The position numbers and the translations under genes are program-made. The notes beneath the pieces are model-generated. The model had not been told where the DNA came from and searched no databases. It was given only the letters and a program-made list of their open reading frames with translations. From Limnanthes douglasii subsp. nivea (taxonomy: Eukaryota; Streptophyta; Magnoliopsida; Brassicales; Limnanthaceae), in assembly GCA_036936605.1 (NCBI GenBank), contig JAUPFV010000005.1:53216742-53280741 (forward strand): DNA of 64,000 bases. Direction: 5' to 3'. Shown in pieces: positions 42,600 to 54,876 of this stretch (the stretch's first letter is position 1; the number at the start of each line of letters is the position of its first letter).

Positions 42600-45173
42600 T
42601 CTGATGGAACTCCAGTAACATCAGCATTGCACCAAGCAAAAACGTGCTGATGGTTCTTCAAAAACTTCAACATTTCATCTTTCAACACAGGTGGCATCTT
42701 AGACCCTATCTTGACACTTTTCCCATCTTCCAAACAGTGTGTTTCTACCTCTTCGATCGGTATCAATACTCCAGGGGTCTCTCTGGGGTCATCAATTTCA
42801 CCCTCACCCCCAGAAAGGCCCTCAAACTGCTATTGTTCATTAATACGGACTGCCCCCAGCGTTCGAGGAGCCAGGGCAGTGGCATAACATTCTCTTGCAA
42901 TCTTTTGGCTGCTCCGGACGATTCCAACCTGTCCCTGAACAGCATATTTCAAGCACTGGTGGACTATTGAAGCAACTGCATGCATCCTAGAGAGCCAAGA
43001 CCTCCCTATAATAGCATTATAGCAAGTGGGACAATCCACCACAATAAAGAGTATTCTGACCATTTTTTTGAAAGGGCCCTTGCCCAATAACACTTCTTCT
43101 TCAAACTCTCCGATCACATCTGCTGAGCTGCCTGTAAAGCCCACCATTGACCTGTCCGAACTCTGAATCACACCTGGATTTTTCATTCTCTTGTATGTGG
43201 TTAAGAAAATGATATTGGCTGAGCTTCCAGTATCCACCAGGATTCGCCTTATGTCATTGCCCCCTGTAGATGCTCCCATGACAACAGCATCCTCATAAGG
43301 GCCAGCAATGTCTCTTAAATCACCTTCATCAAAAACAATGAAGGGGAATGAGTTTTGCGACTGATAGGAAGTCATGCCTCCTTCTAGCTGAGAGGCTAAA
43401 GTATGAACATGCCTTTTCCTCGAAGAAGCAGTAGGAGCTGTCATAGTGTCCCCTCCGAAAATTGTAAGTGACTCGAAAAACTTAATGAGCCCGGAGACCG
43501 ACCTAGAACATTCCTCGATTGTACCCACTCTGTTTCGAGTTGGATCAGGATCCAAGTACTCAGATTCCACATCAAACCTTTCAACTATAACTATGGCTCC
43601 CTCCAGAGCAGCATTACTTGGACCAACCCGGTGAGTGTTATCAGGCATATTGCCTCCTCTTCTTTTGACGTAAGCCCCTAGCTTTCCCCTCTCAATCACG
43701 TTTTGAACTTCTTGTTTTAATGCTATGCAGTCATCAGTGGTATGACCAATATCATTGTGATATTGGCAAAAAGAGTTATTGCGATGCTCTCTGGGAGACT
43801 GCAGTGTTGCCGGTCTCCGGTAATGCACCTCATCCTTTGTTTTATCAAAAATAGTGGCCACACTTTCTTTTAACTCTGCGAACCACTCCGGTTGGACCCA
43901 TGGCCCTCTCTTGTTTCTGGATTGCTGACTCTGAGCAGGAGCAGCTGGCTGAGACTGAGCTTTTGACCTACCATGCCCCTGTCCGGTCTCTCTTGCTTTG
44001 TTCCCGGACTGATTCTGATTGGGATTGGGTGCCACTGGGGTAGACCTCACCTGCCTGTGCACCCTGGTTTTCTTCGTTTCATCAACATTTATTTGTTTGC
44101 CAACCTGATTCAGCAACCCTCCCCATGTCATAGCCTTCTTTCTGGTCACTGAATCAGCTAGATTGACCGGGTTCAAACCCTGTCTCAGGGATGCTATTGC
44201 TACCTGTTCGAAGCAATCAGCCAACCCATTCTTGGTGTTCACAAAACGGCTTATATATTCTTTCAACGACTCATTTGGTTCCTGGACACAATGGATTATT
44301 GTGTCTCCATTGCCCTTTAGCTCTTTACTCCCTACGAACTGCCTTCGAAAGGCTACCCAAAAAGTATCGAAATCTTTAATACAACCCTGAGGCAGGCTGT
44401 TGTACTATTTCAGAGCACTCCCCGTGAATGATTCGGAGAATGCCCTACAAAGTAGTTTATCATCGTCGTCAAAGTTCATCATGAAGTTTTTAAATTGCTC
44501 CAGATGGTTGTCCGGATCAGTACTGCCATCGTACTTCTCTATTTTGGTGCTGTCAAACCTCTTGGGGAGGTTTCCGGACAGAATTTTAGAAGACAATGGA
44601 GATTGCCTCCAATTCCTTCCACGACTGAACACAGTATCCTCATTGGGAATTGCAAAGATACCTGGTTCATCGTGGAAAGCGAAGGGATCCATCAGCATCT
44701 TGTCCACATGCCTCCGGATGTGTGATGAACCTTTACAAATATTCTTCTTCATCCTTCCATGTCTATCCCTTTTTCTTGAATAATTTTTGATCTGCTTTTG
44801 TTTCTTTCTAGTTCGAACTTCATCGCTGCTTGAGGATAAATATTTTTCAACTCCTTCATCGTCCGAAGAGCTATCAGAAGATTTCCGAGCTTGAGTCAGA
44901 ACTCTCCACAGGCTTGGACCGGTGAGACTTTTAAGAACTGGCATGAGTCTTTTTGGTGCTCACATGAGTTTTTGAAGACTCATGCTCTCTGGGGTTATCG
45001 GTGTGATGAGCAACCGATGCTTTGGACTTTTCTTTCACGCCCATCTTGGCCTTTTCTGCCCTCAGAGCTTCTATTTCACCCTTTAGCCTATCACGCTTTT
45101 CGATAGTGTATTTATCGTTCTCTCCCACCACTTCGAGCAAAGCTGGTGGCACTTCTGGATTGTCCTGATTCAT
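42600..45173 (-). pseudogene. Tat element gag and protease (broken)
   Basis: The start at 45173 (MNQDNPEVPPALLEVVGEN) follows the PBS region. A frameshift near 44940, TAG at 44405-44407, TAG at 42830-42832 and another frameshift near 42600 break it. The gag core (YDGSTDPDNHLEQFKNFM, VAFRRQFVGSKE), a zinc knuckle of the Tat form (CQYHNDIGHTTDDC) and the protease (ILVDTGSSANI) are intact in sequence. Gag and protease are continuous in one frame at 44266-42830. Confidence 0.88.
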
Positions 45174-45245
45174 TCAGACAGATTTTCTTAGCTGGTTTTG
45201 AATGCTTGATTTAGGCACTTTCTCCTCCCACTGTGGTCGCCAATT

Positions 45246-45672
45246 TGGTGTGGATAATAATCGCCTGAGGGTAGGCTAGTAATTTTAGTTGGTGTTTTAT
45301 GGTAGTGTATGGGTGTTATGTGTTTAGAGTAGAGAGTAGAGAGATAATTAAGCAGCCTGGTAGCAGTTAATTCTCATTACCCACCCTTAATGCAGGTGGT
45401 TGGGTATTTATACCCTGATGTTTGGGCCCTTATGGGCTTTCGGGTCATGTTTAATGGACCCGGATCATGTTCAAAGACCCATGAGCTCTAAGTAGGAAAG
45501 CAAGTAGCTTAGTCAAGAAGTGTTTAGGTTTTTTAGTACTTTTGTCATAGTTCGAACAGTCCTATGGTCATAGTGTTCAAAATGATCTGTCCGGTCCGTG
45601 TGATCTGTCCGGTCCGGAGGCCTTGGACCGATCTGTCCTTGTCCGGGGAGCGTGCAGAATTCGGACTCATCA
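45246..45672 (-). repeat. Tat-type gypsy 5' LTR
   Basis: Same length as its partner at 35218-35644. It is followed on the right by the TSD CCTTC and the resumed chromovirus gag, and preceded by the PBS TTGGCGACC (minus strand). Confidence 0.93.
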
Positions 45673-46150
45673 CCTTCGATTCATCCATCGTTCCGTCAAG
45701 CGCAAAGAATTGTTCGCATTTAAAAACCCAATCGCGTAGGTCGGATCCATCAAAAATAGGAAACCTAACATCGGTAAGGCGGGTGAGCAAACTGTTTGTT
45801 GGTGTCGTACTACGCTCCTGATTAGTTCCACGATTTGAACCGGGGATGAGGTTCAACCAATCAGGTGGTTCCGGAGAGAATGTTCGGGGAAGCGTCGTGA
45901 AAACGCCGGAATGTGAAGGATCGTTGTCAACCAGCGGACGCTTTTCACGGTTCTGTGTAATAGGGTGTAGCTCCGCAAACATGTTCTTAATATCGTTGAA
46001 CCGAGTAGTCATCTCATTCCTCAATAGATCGTTTTGTTGGAGTTGAGCCACACGATTTTCTTCATTTTGCTTGGCTTGATCGGCCTGAACTTGCTTCATC
46101 TCCTCAAGTCGCTTGTTAACTTCGATCAAAGTTTGTGCCCTAGTTTCCAT
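45673..46150 (-). pseudogene. Chromovirus gag 5' part, cut by the nested element
   Basis: The frame from ATG 46150 (METRAQTLIEVNKRLEEMKQ, a coiled-coil start) runs to the gag core (FPIFDGSDLRDWVFKCEQFF) and is interrupted after DESKV by the Tat LTR. The missing continuation is at 35217 and leftward. This half is open, showing that the insertion is what inactivated it here. Confidence 0.88.
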
Positions 46151-46214
46151 GATTGCTTATCTTGAAGTAGAAAAAAAAATCCGGGTCCAGAAGATCGATG
46201 GTTCTGATACCAAT

Positions 46215-46530
46215 GTTACAGGACTCGTTAGGCACGATAAATCCAAACTAGAAACCCGACGAAAGGTTCGAAGAATGGTAGAATAAGGACTAAGAGATAA
46301 TGCTGTAAGTAAGAAGATTACCTCTAAGAACACAAATTCTATTCAATGAGTATATGAATAGACAATAGGGAGAGATAAAATAACTTGAAATTATGATTAT
46401 TCCTTTTCGGAGTTCCTGTCTCTCTTACATATAGATTTAGAGTCTTAAATAAAGAGAACCAAACAGACATCAGTTTATGGCTTAAATGAATGAAAAGTAA
46501 CAGTAGGAGACCAATAGGATCTTTGTAACA
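46215..46530 (-). repeat. Chromovirus 5' LTR
   Basis: 316 bp, TGTTACAGG...TTTGTAACA. The PBS lies on its left. On its right, unexpectedly, a purine tract (AAGAAGGGGGCAA, minus strand) and chromovirus 3' internal sequence follow. Confidence 0.92.
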
Positions 46531-46803
46531 TTGCCCCCTTCTTCGGAACATCCTTGTCCTCGAGGATTGAAATTTGGATATTTGGCGGCGAAGTTTTGGT
46601 AAAACTCCCAAGTAGCGGCCGATGACGGATAACCCTTCCATTGAACGAGAACGTTGGTGACAGCGGTGTTACGGTGCTTGACTGTTTTGCGTTCGAAGAT
46701 TGCTTCGGGTTCTTTAGAATTTCCAATGTCGACGAGGTATGGAGGCAGCGCAGAGATTGTTAACGGTGGGTTAGGGAAAAACTTCAGTTGGCTCACATGA
46801 AAA
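46531..46803 (-). other. Duplicate of the chromovirus 3' internal end (chromodomain)
   Basis: This segment repeats 31057-31330: purine tract, then the chromodomain coding region in the minus frame. It ends abruptly in GGCTCACATGAAAA, where a different gypsy element begins. The arrangement LTR-internal-LTR-partial internal is what unequal recombination between LTRs of tandem copies produces. Confidence 0.85.
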
Positions 46804-46809
46804 TCTCTC

Positions 46810-49397
46810 ATTTTCTGCACAACAGGTGCAACATCACTTCAGATGGATAGCTTGTGTAATATAACACTTGCAGGCACTCCGGTCACATCAACATTACACC
46901 AAGCAAAGACGTGTTAGTTAACTTCCAAAAAGGACAATAATTTCTTTTTTAACTCTGACGCCATCTTCGAGCCAATCTTAACACTTCTACCTTTTGCCAA
47001 AGAGTGGGTTTCAACTTCTTCAATCAGTATTAAAACACCAGGGGCCTCTCTGGGGTCATCAATTTTACCCTCCCCTTCAGAAGGCCCCAATAACTGCTAA
47101 TCTCTATTAGCCCGGACTACTCCCAAAGTTTTAGGAGCAAGTGCTGTTGCATAGCACTCCCTTGCTATCTTTTGACTATTCGGGACAACACCCACTTGTC
47201 CTTGAACCGCATACTTCAAACACTGGTGGACTGTGGAGGCAACAACATGCATTCTGGAAATCCAGGACCTTCCCAATATTGCATTGTAAGATGTGGGGTA
47301 GTCTACCACAACGAATAACACTCTGAACAGCTTTTTAAAAGGCCCCTTCACCAGCAGCACCTCCTTTTTGAATTCCACGATTACATCCGCATAACTCCCT
47401 GTAAACCCACAATGGTTCTGTTTGATCATTGAATAATGGCCAGATTTTTCATTTGCTTGTAAGAACTTAAGAAGAGGATGTTTGCCGAACTGCCCGTGTC
47501 TATCAGAATTCGTCTGATATCGTTGCCCCCAATGGATGCTCCTATTACCACAACATCCTTATGAGGCCCATCAATATTTCTCAAATCATATTCATCAAAA
47601 ACTATGATTGGATAACGGGTTTGTGACTGATAAGAAGACATGCCTCCCTCCAACTGAGTAGCCAGAGAGTGAACATGCCTTTTCCTTGATGAAGGAGTTG
47701 GAGCTGTCATGGTATCCCCTCCAAATATAGTAAGTAACTCAAAAAAACTTATGAGTCCCGACACAGTCTTGGTCTGCTCTGTTATGACCCCTAGTTTATT
47801 CCGGGTTGGATCGGGATCCAAGTACTCCGAATCAACATCAAACCTTTCAAGGATCACCATTGCCACCTCCGGAGCAGATGTTCCCGCATTGTTCGTAGGG
47901 CCATATCGAGGAGCATTGTCAGGCCTGTTTCCACTTCTCCTTTTGACATAAGTTCCCAGTTTGCCTCTTTCAATAAGATTATGCACCTCCCGCTTTAGAG
48001 CGATGCAGTCTTGTGTGTTATGGCCAATATCATGGTGATACTGGAAAAAACAAGTGTTACGACTCTCTCTAGGAGATTGTAGTGCTGTTGGTTTCCGGAA
48101 ATGGACCTCATCCTTAGTTTTGTCATAAATAGTGGCCACATTCTCTTTTAAATCTGCAAACCACTCCGGTTGAACCCAAGGACCACTTTTATTCCTTGAG
48201 TGCTGGCTCTGAGCTAGATTCGGGTTGGATTGAGTCTGTTTAGCCCTGTTGGGCCCTTGTCCGGTCTCCTTAGCTTTGTATCCGGAGTGATTTTGGTTTT
48301 GAGCTGCTGGGGAAGACCTCACCTGGCGGTGCACCCTGGTTTTCTTAGTTTCATCCACGTTAATCTGCTTTCCCACCTGGTTTAACAAACCAGCCCAAGT
48401 CATGGCCTTCTTTCTTGTCATTGAATCAGCCAGATTCCCAGGGTTCAACCTTTGTCTCAGCGAAACAATTGCCACCTGTTCGAACCAATCTGCTAACCCA
48501 TTCTTAGTGTTTACGAACCGACTTATATAGTCCTTCAAGGACTCATTTGGCTCTTGGGAGCAATTGATGATAGTGTCTCCATTGACCTTCACCTCTTTAC
48601 TCCCCACAAACTGTCTTCGGAAGGCAACCCAGAATGTATCAATTTTTTTGAAACATCCCTCGGAAGACTGTTGTACCATTTAAGAGAACTCCCCTCATCA
48701 TGAAGTTCTTAAACTTCTCCAGATGATTGTCCGGATCTTTACTCCCATCATACTTCTCCATTTTAGTACTGACAAACCTCTTGGGCAGGTTTCCGGACAG
48801 TATCTTGGCAGACAATGGTGATTATCTCGAATTCTTACTACGAATGAAGACTTTGTCTTCATTAGGTGTTGCAAAAATACATGGTTCATCATGGAAAGCA
48901 AAAAGATCGATCAATAACTGATCCACATGCCTGTGACTGGGGTTGTGAGATGACCCTTTACACAAATGCCTTTTAAGTCTCCCATACCTATCTCTCTTTT
49001 TTGAATATCTTTTAACTAACTTTTGTTTCTTCCTGGACCTCCCTTCATCACTGCTTGATGACAAAGAATTTTCAAGCTCAGCCTCATTCGAAGAGTTACT
49101 AGAGGAGTCAGAATCTGAACTTCCCACCGGCTTAGACCGGTGAGACTTCTTAGAACTGGCATGGGTCTTTTTTGTACTTAAATGAGTCTTTTCTTATGGA
49201 TCGTTCTCCCTAGGATTGTCAGTATGATGGACGACTGACGCTTTTGACTTCTTTTTTAAGCCTAATTTTGCTTTTTTAATGGCCCTCAACGCTTCCATCT
49301 CCGCTCTCAACTTGTCCCGTTCCTCGGTGGTGTACTCATTGTTTTCACCAACTACCTCCACCATAGGTTGTGGAATTTCTTGCTCGTTCGGATCCAT
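46810..49397 (-). pseudogene. Gag-protease of the truncated Tat-type element
   Basis: The start at 49397 (MDPNEQEIPQPMVEVVGENN) parallels that of the nested Tat element. Frames change near 49190, 48810, 48690 and 47430, and a stop precedes RT near 47097. The zinc knuckle reads FQYHHDIGHNTQDC, where the first Cys ligand is Phe. The protease retains ILIDTGSSANI. Multiple lesions mark it as older than the 35-45 kb copy. Confidence 0.82.
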
Positions 49398-49469
49398 CCG
49401 AACAAGTCTTTTCTACTGGTTTTGAATGCAAGATTCAGGCACCGTCTTCTCCCACTATGGTCTCCAATT

Positions 49470-49848
49470 TGGTGAGGTTTGTTTTGGGCTGAGGGTAATC
49501 TTGTCAATTATTTTATAAGGTTTTTCAGTTATTAAATATTTGGTATGAAGTAGTGAGATATTTGAGTAGCCTGGTTGTATTAAATGTTCATTACCCTCAT
49601 TAATGAATGTAGTTGGGGTATTTATACCCTTAATTAAGGATCCATGGGCTTTCGGGTCAAGTTATGAAGTCGGGTCGAGTTTAAAGATGCATTAACTTAT
49701 TAAACCGATTAGCATATAGCTTAGTCAAAAGGTGTTTAAGTGTTTCTTTACTTTTGTCTTGTCCGGATAGTTCAGTGGCACGTTTATGTCCAAATTGTCC
49801 TTGTCCGGATAACATAGTAAGCAGTGACCGGAATATCCGAACTCATCA
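49470..49848 (-). repeat. Solo-sided 5' LTR of the truncated Tat-type element
   Basis: 379 bp, starting TGGTGAGG and ending GAACTCATCA, sharing words (CTTGTCCGGATA, GGGCTTTCGGGTCA) with the 427-bp LTR of the nested element. No second copy is found in the window. Confidence 0.8.
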
Positions 49849-50312
49849 AGTGTGACGTCTAATTTAAGAAGTTTTTAGGATGAATCTTAGTTCTTAATTT
49901 ACACTGATTTTTAGTTTTATAATTTACGCTTTTTTTTCACTCTTTCATGGATGACAATATATATATATATATATATATATATGCCTGAATTTTTTCCAGA
50001 ATTTACTAGCTCTTTTCTTAGTGTCTGAATGTATATTGTATGCCATTTACTTTTTTTAATCTATTAGTCATTTCTTTCTTTTTAACGCTCTTTTATTTTC
50101 TAATTCGTTATTGTCCAATTCAACACTCAGAGATTTTGTTCCTCTGGATTCTTTTATTGTAAAGTTATCTTTTTTATTCATCATCTTAATTTGATTTGGA
50201 ATTTTTGTGTCAGTATATTTTCTTAAGGTAGAATAATTTGCAAAACAAAGATAAATAATAAGTAACCAAAATAAAAACTCTTATTTTCGCTACCATGATG
50301 GATAAAAGCACA
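49849..50312. other. AT-rich spacer
   Basis: Contains the (AT)n run at 49955-49982. Its right part (50220-50310) resembles 16390-16480. No gene is seen. Confidence 0.6.
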
Positions 50313-50317
50313 TGAGT

Positions 50318-50729
50318 TTTTATAAATCACTATGCAGTTTATAACTAATTGCTCAAGCACAGAACATAAATAAAACAAAACACGGATAAATGACAGAAAA
50401 TAAAAGAACACAGGATTTAACGTGGTTCAATAATTGTCTACGTTTACAGGCATTGACATAGAAAAGTGTTTCATTATGTTAGAATAGGGTTACAAATTTC
50501 ATATTGTGTTTTATGTAGTCCTAGTAGTCTATTTATAGGAATAAATGGAACTTACTAGATAATGGGCTTAATTGGCTCATACCACAAGACTAACAATGAT
50601 ACTATCACAACACTTATTTGTAATGCCGAACATAGTACACTCTCAAGACATAATAACACTATCACACACACAAAATTGTACTGCCGGACATAGTACACTG
50701 TCAAGGTACTATTCGACTAATTCACAACA
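50318..50729 (-). repeat. Copia 3' LTR
   Basis: 412 bp; begins TTTTATAAATCAC (TG mutated) and ends ATTCACAACA. Pairs with 54877-55288. Confidence 0.9.
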
Positions 50730-50863
50730 AATCTTCCCCATGAGGTGAATATACTTTCTTCACTATCAACAAAGAAACTTCTCTTCTTCTAACTCACCAA
50801 ATGCCCCCAAGGCATTCACTCTATATTGCGAACACCAATCCAGTTTAGGCACTCCCTAAACTT

Positions 50864-53798
50864 TCAAACTGATATTGTCTTGGTCATTATATCTGCTGGA
50901 TTATCATGTGTAGACACTTTTTTCACATCAACAATTCGTTTTGATATTATATCACGAATAAAATGATACTTGACATCTATGTGCTTTGTAAGCTCATGAT
51001 ACATTTGGTTCCCTGTAAGGTGTATGGCGCTTTGACTGTCACAAAACACTTTTGTAGTAGTCATATTGAAACCCAAATTTGCCACCAAACCTTGCAACCA
51101 TATTGCCTCTTTAACTGCTTCTGTTATCGTCATGTACCCTGCCTGTGCTGTAGACAAAGCTACAGTAGCTTGTAATTATGCTTTCCAACTGATCACACTC
51201 CCATCTAGAGTAAATGCATACCCTGTCAGAGATCTTCGTTTATCCATATCACCTGCAAAATCAGAATGAACAAAATCAACCACTGATTCTACAACATCAT
51301 TCATCGATCCACCAATATCGGTCTTGTTAAAAGTTAAACCAACGTTCATAGTATTCTTAAGATACTGAAGTATCCATTTCACTGCATGCCAGTGTTCTTT
51401 CTCAAGACATCCCATGTACTTGCTAACTACACTAACCGCATGTGAAATAGTAGGACGTGTGCATAACATAACATACATGATACTACCAACCGCACTTTCA
51501 TATGGAACTTTCGACATTTGTTCCAACTCAGCATCGTCCTTGGCCGCTCCTACTACAGACAAATTGAAGTGAGTAGCAAACATGATGTTAACTACCTTAG
51601 CATCAAACATGTTGAATCGTTGTAGCAGTTTCTCAATATAGCTTCGTTAAGACAAGTATAATGATCCTACACTTCTGTTCCTGATAATCTCCATACTAAG
51701 AATTTTTTTTGCTCTACCCGAATCCTTCATCTCAAACTAGGCACTAAATTGCTTCTTTATTTGCACAATATATGACATACTACAAGAAAAAATAAGCATA
51801 TCATCCACATATAATAACAAGTAAACATAAAAATCACCTGATATCTTTTGGTGATACACACAACTATCATATGGACTCCTCGTGAACCCTTTTGACACCA
51901 TGAACAAAACGTTTGTACCATTGCCTAGATGACTGTTTCAAACTATATAGTGATTTTTTCAGCAGACAAACCGTATCCTCCATATTAGGTTCGATAAATC
52001 CATCTAGTTGTCTCATGTAGATTCGTTCCTCCAATTCATCATGTAAAAACGCAGTCTTCACCTCCAACTAATCAAGCTCTAAATCTTGCAAAACTACCAC
52101 GACTAACAAAACTCGAATCAAACTATGCTCTATCACTGGAGAAAACACTTCATTGAAGTCGATTCCTTCTCTTTGCGTAAAACCATTAACGACCAGTCTT
52201 TCCTTGAATCGAGATGCCTTATCCCATGAATTACCTTCTTTTTTATTGAACACCCATTTACTGCTTACTACCTTGTGTCCTTTAGGCATGTCAACAAGCT
52301 TCAATGATTGATTCTTATGAAGAGATCCAATCTCTTCCCCCATAGCACCAATCCATAAATCTGCCTCTGAAATCTCCACATATTCTTTGTAGCTACTAGG
52401 TTCCTGCATCTCAACTTCTTCGGCAACTGATAGAGCATATGCAACTAGATTCGCATACCGTTTTTGAAGTCTAATATATTTTCTTTCTCTGTCCAGTGCT
52501 ATGGTATAAGGTTGTTGTTCTGATTCGGGCGCATCATCGTCACCATCATCCGATGCTGACGCTTCACCTCCTGATTCTGGATCCACCTCAGAACCACTCG
52601 AATTATTGGACCTTATAGGAACTGATTCTACTTCAAGCTCCACTTGTTTACTCACAACCCCTAATTCGACTATTTCTCCTACTTCCATCTGACCGTCTAT
52701 CAAAGCAAACTCGTTAAAAATAACGTCCCTACTGATGAGAAAACCTGGAGACTTTAGAGAAGCACGCCATAACCTATATCCCTTCACTCCGGTAGCATAT
52801 CCTAGAAATATGCACCTCTTTGCCCTCGACTCAAGCTTACCATCTCTCACATAAGCATACGTAGGACAACCGAACACCCTCAAATGTTCGTAATCAGCCG
52901 ACAATCCAGACCAAATCTCAAAAGGAGTTTTACAATCAATAGCCATTAATAGAGACCGATTCACCAAGTAACACGTTGTATTGATAGATTCAGCTCAAAA
53001 ATCCTTTCCCACACCGGAATGCGAGAGCATGCTTCGTATCTTATTACAAAGCGTTCTGTTCATTCTTTCTGCGATCCTATTCTGTTGAGGTGTTCTAGAA
53101 CAAGTGCGATAGCTTACTATTCCCTCCAGCTTTGCAGAACTAATTGAGCTCATGACTTCAATATTCTAACCCATTATCTGTCCTAAGACGTTTGATTTTT
53201 CTTCATGTTTACTTCTCAATCATCGTCTTCCATTTCACAAAGGTTGAATATACCTCATCTTTCGTTTTCAAAAAGAAAACTCACACCATCCTTGAATAAT
53301 CACCAATCAAACTCATGTAGTATCTGGTTCCGCTCTTCGATGAAATTCTATTTAGACCCCAAAGATCTGAGTGAATGTAGTCCATTGTCCTTTAGTCTTT
53401 CTTACAGCCGATTTGCTGAATTTGACTCTAGTTTGTTTACCAAACACAAAGTGCTCACAAAATCCTAATGATTCTGCTTTATACCCCTTCAAGAAATCTC
53501 TCTTTCCGAAAACAACTAAACTCATTTCACTCATGTGACCAAAACGCCAATGTCATAACTGATTCTGATCCTTTCTACCTTGGTTATTACTCCCTGATGA
53601 TACTACTGAAGCATCGTCCATAACAACACTCCTCTGGAGAATGTAAAGACCCTTCTGCAAACTGTCTTTTATGCATATCATTGAGGCTTTTATCACTTTG
53701 ATTACACCGTCTTCTGCACGGTATTTGTAACCCCGAGAGTCTAGTGTCCCAAGAGAAATCAGGTTTCTATTTAACCAAGGAACATGCCAGCACGTCAA
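50864..53798 (-). pseudogene. Copia pol: integrase, RT, RNase H (heavily broken)
   Basis: From right to left: a pre-integrase segment (NLISLGTLDSRGYKY), integrase pieces (TPQQNRIAERMN near 53090, FGCPTYAYVRD), RT start (SKWVFNKKEGN), VKTAFLHDELEERIYM, the catalytic YVDDM near 51805, EKEHWHAVKWILQYL, and RNase H (ITEAVKEAIWL, CDSQSAIHL, KHIDVKYHFI). At least six stops or frame changes separate them, so no functional product is possible. Confidence 0.88.
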
Positions 53799-53914
53799 GA
53801 TTCTAACAACCCGTCAAACAATCTGATTCTGAAGTTACCGGTACCACCAACAGTTAACGAATGATTATTCTCTAAATAGATAGTTCTCCGCATTGGCTTC
53901 TAAGTATCAAACCA

Positions 53915-54820
53915 CTACTTGAACTGACACATGTGATATGTAGCGCCAGTATCAGATACCCAAGAGTTTTGCCCACAGTCTGAACTCACGGACAATACAT
54001 CTCGTCTACCACTATTTTCATTATCATCAGAATCGTTCACACCTTCAACAATGTTTGCTGCATTTTTCTTTTGATTTCCCTTCTTACCATTCAGTTTTGG
54101 ACAATCTCTCATATAATGACCCTGCTCATCGCATTCATAACAGTTTGAGTTCGTTACCTTTGATTTGGACCTCCAGCTCTTCCTTCTTAAAGAACTCGCT
54201 TTGCTTCTACATTTTCCCATAGTCATAAGAATTTCCCCTTCAGCTTGATTGTCTGGCTGCAACTGTCTCAACTCCTTTGATTTTAGTGCCCCTTTGACAT
54301 CTGCTAGCGATAAATTATCCCTACCATACATTATGGTATCTACGAAGTTTTCATAAGAAGCTGGTAACGATCTCAATACAAACAAAGCTTGATCATCATC
54401 TTCAATATTGATATGTATGTTCTCCAAGTCTATTATAATTGATTTAAAATTATCTAAGTGCTCAGTTATGGACATACCTTCTTTGAATCTGAAATCGTAC
54501 AAACGCTTCTTCAAGTATAATCGATTTACTACTGCTTTCTCTAAGTAAAGATCTCCTAGCCTCTTCCATGCGCAGGCAAGAGTATTCTCACCACTAATCT
54601 CACAAAGCACATTATCTTTCACACTCATTAAAATCCAGCACAAAACCATTTCTTGAAGATCTTGCTTCTCCTTTTCTTTCATATCTTTTGGTAACTTATT
54701 CTCCACAGCCTTCCACAACCCTTGCAGTACAAATAAAGATAACAGTTTAATCTTCCAAAACACAAAGTTGGATCCGCCATAAAAACTTTCAATCATGTAT
54801 TTTGTTGTTGTAGACGCCAT
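53915..54820 (-). pseudogene. Copia gag with zinc knuckle and protease start
   Basis: The frame from ATG 54820 encodes the UBN2-type gag (FVFWKIKLLSLFVLQGLW, LDNFKSIIIDLENI, LRSLPASYENFV), a zinc knuckle CYECDEQGHYMRDC, and the protease opening WVSDTGATYHMC with its catalytic DTG. It is open for 301 codons, then meets TAG at 53915-53917. It is the best-preserved part of this element. Confidence 0.88.
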
Positions 54821-54876
54821 TGTGAAACCCTAATTGCAAAAGCCCTAATTTCACCACGTGGCTCTGATACCAATTT

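Larger units (their letters stand above)
35218..45672 (-). mobile_element. Tat-lineage Ty3-gypsy element nested in the chromovirus gag, with antisense gene
   Basis: LTRs of equal length (427 bp; 35218-35644 and 45246-45672) differ at about six positions by eye. The 5-mer CCTTC flanks the element (35213-35217 and 45673-45677). Reading right to left: PBS (TTGGCGACCACAGTGGGAG, minus strand), gag, protease, RT, dual RNase H and integrase, ending at 39545. A spliced gene then lies on the opposite strand (36080-39053) between pol and the 3' LTR. Degenerate first RNase H, archaeal-type second RNase H, and antisense 3' gene are hallmarks of the Tat lineage. The insertion splits the host element's gag cleanly. 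Confidence 0.93.
30741..46530 (-). mobile_element. Ty3-gypsy chromovirus, interrupted by a nested gypsy element
   Basis: LTRs of equal length (316 bp) occupy 30741-31056 and 46215-46530. TTGGTATCAGAAC at 46202-46214 (minus strand) is the PBS. Reading right to left: gag start (46150-45673), the nested element 35218-45672, gag remainder and protease (35217-34111), RT and RNase H (34010-32580), integrase, and a chromodomain (31703-31125). The LTRs differ at roughly 15 positions by eye, so this copy is older than its guest. Right of the 5' LTR, a further 273 bp of the element's own 3' internal end is present, a sign of recombination between tandem copies. Confidence 0.9.
46804..49848 (-). mobile_element. 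Truncated second Tat-type gypsy element (5' half)
   Basis: It retains a 5' LTR (49470-49848), a PBS-like sequence next to it, gag and protease, and stops at the beginning of RT, at the junction with chromovirus sequence. The order and proteins match the nested Tat element (gag 42830-45173), but the DNA has clearly diverged, so it is a separate insertion. The 3' half, including any antisense gene, is lost. Confidence 0.85.
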
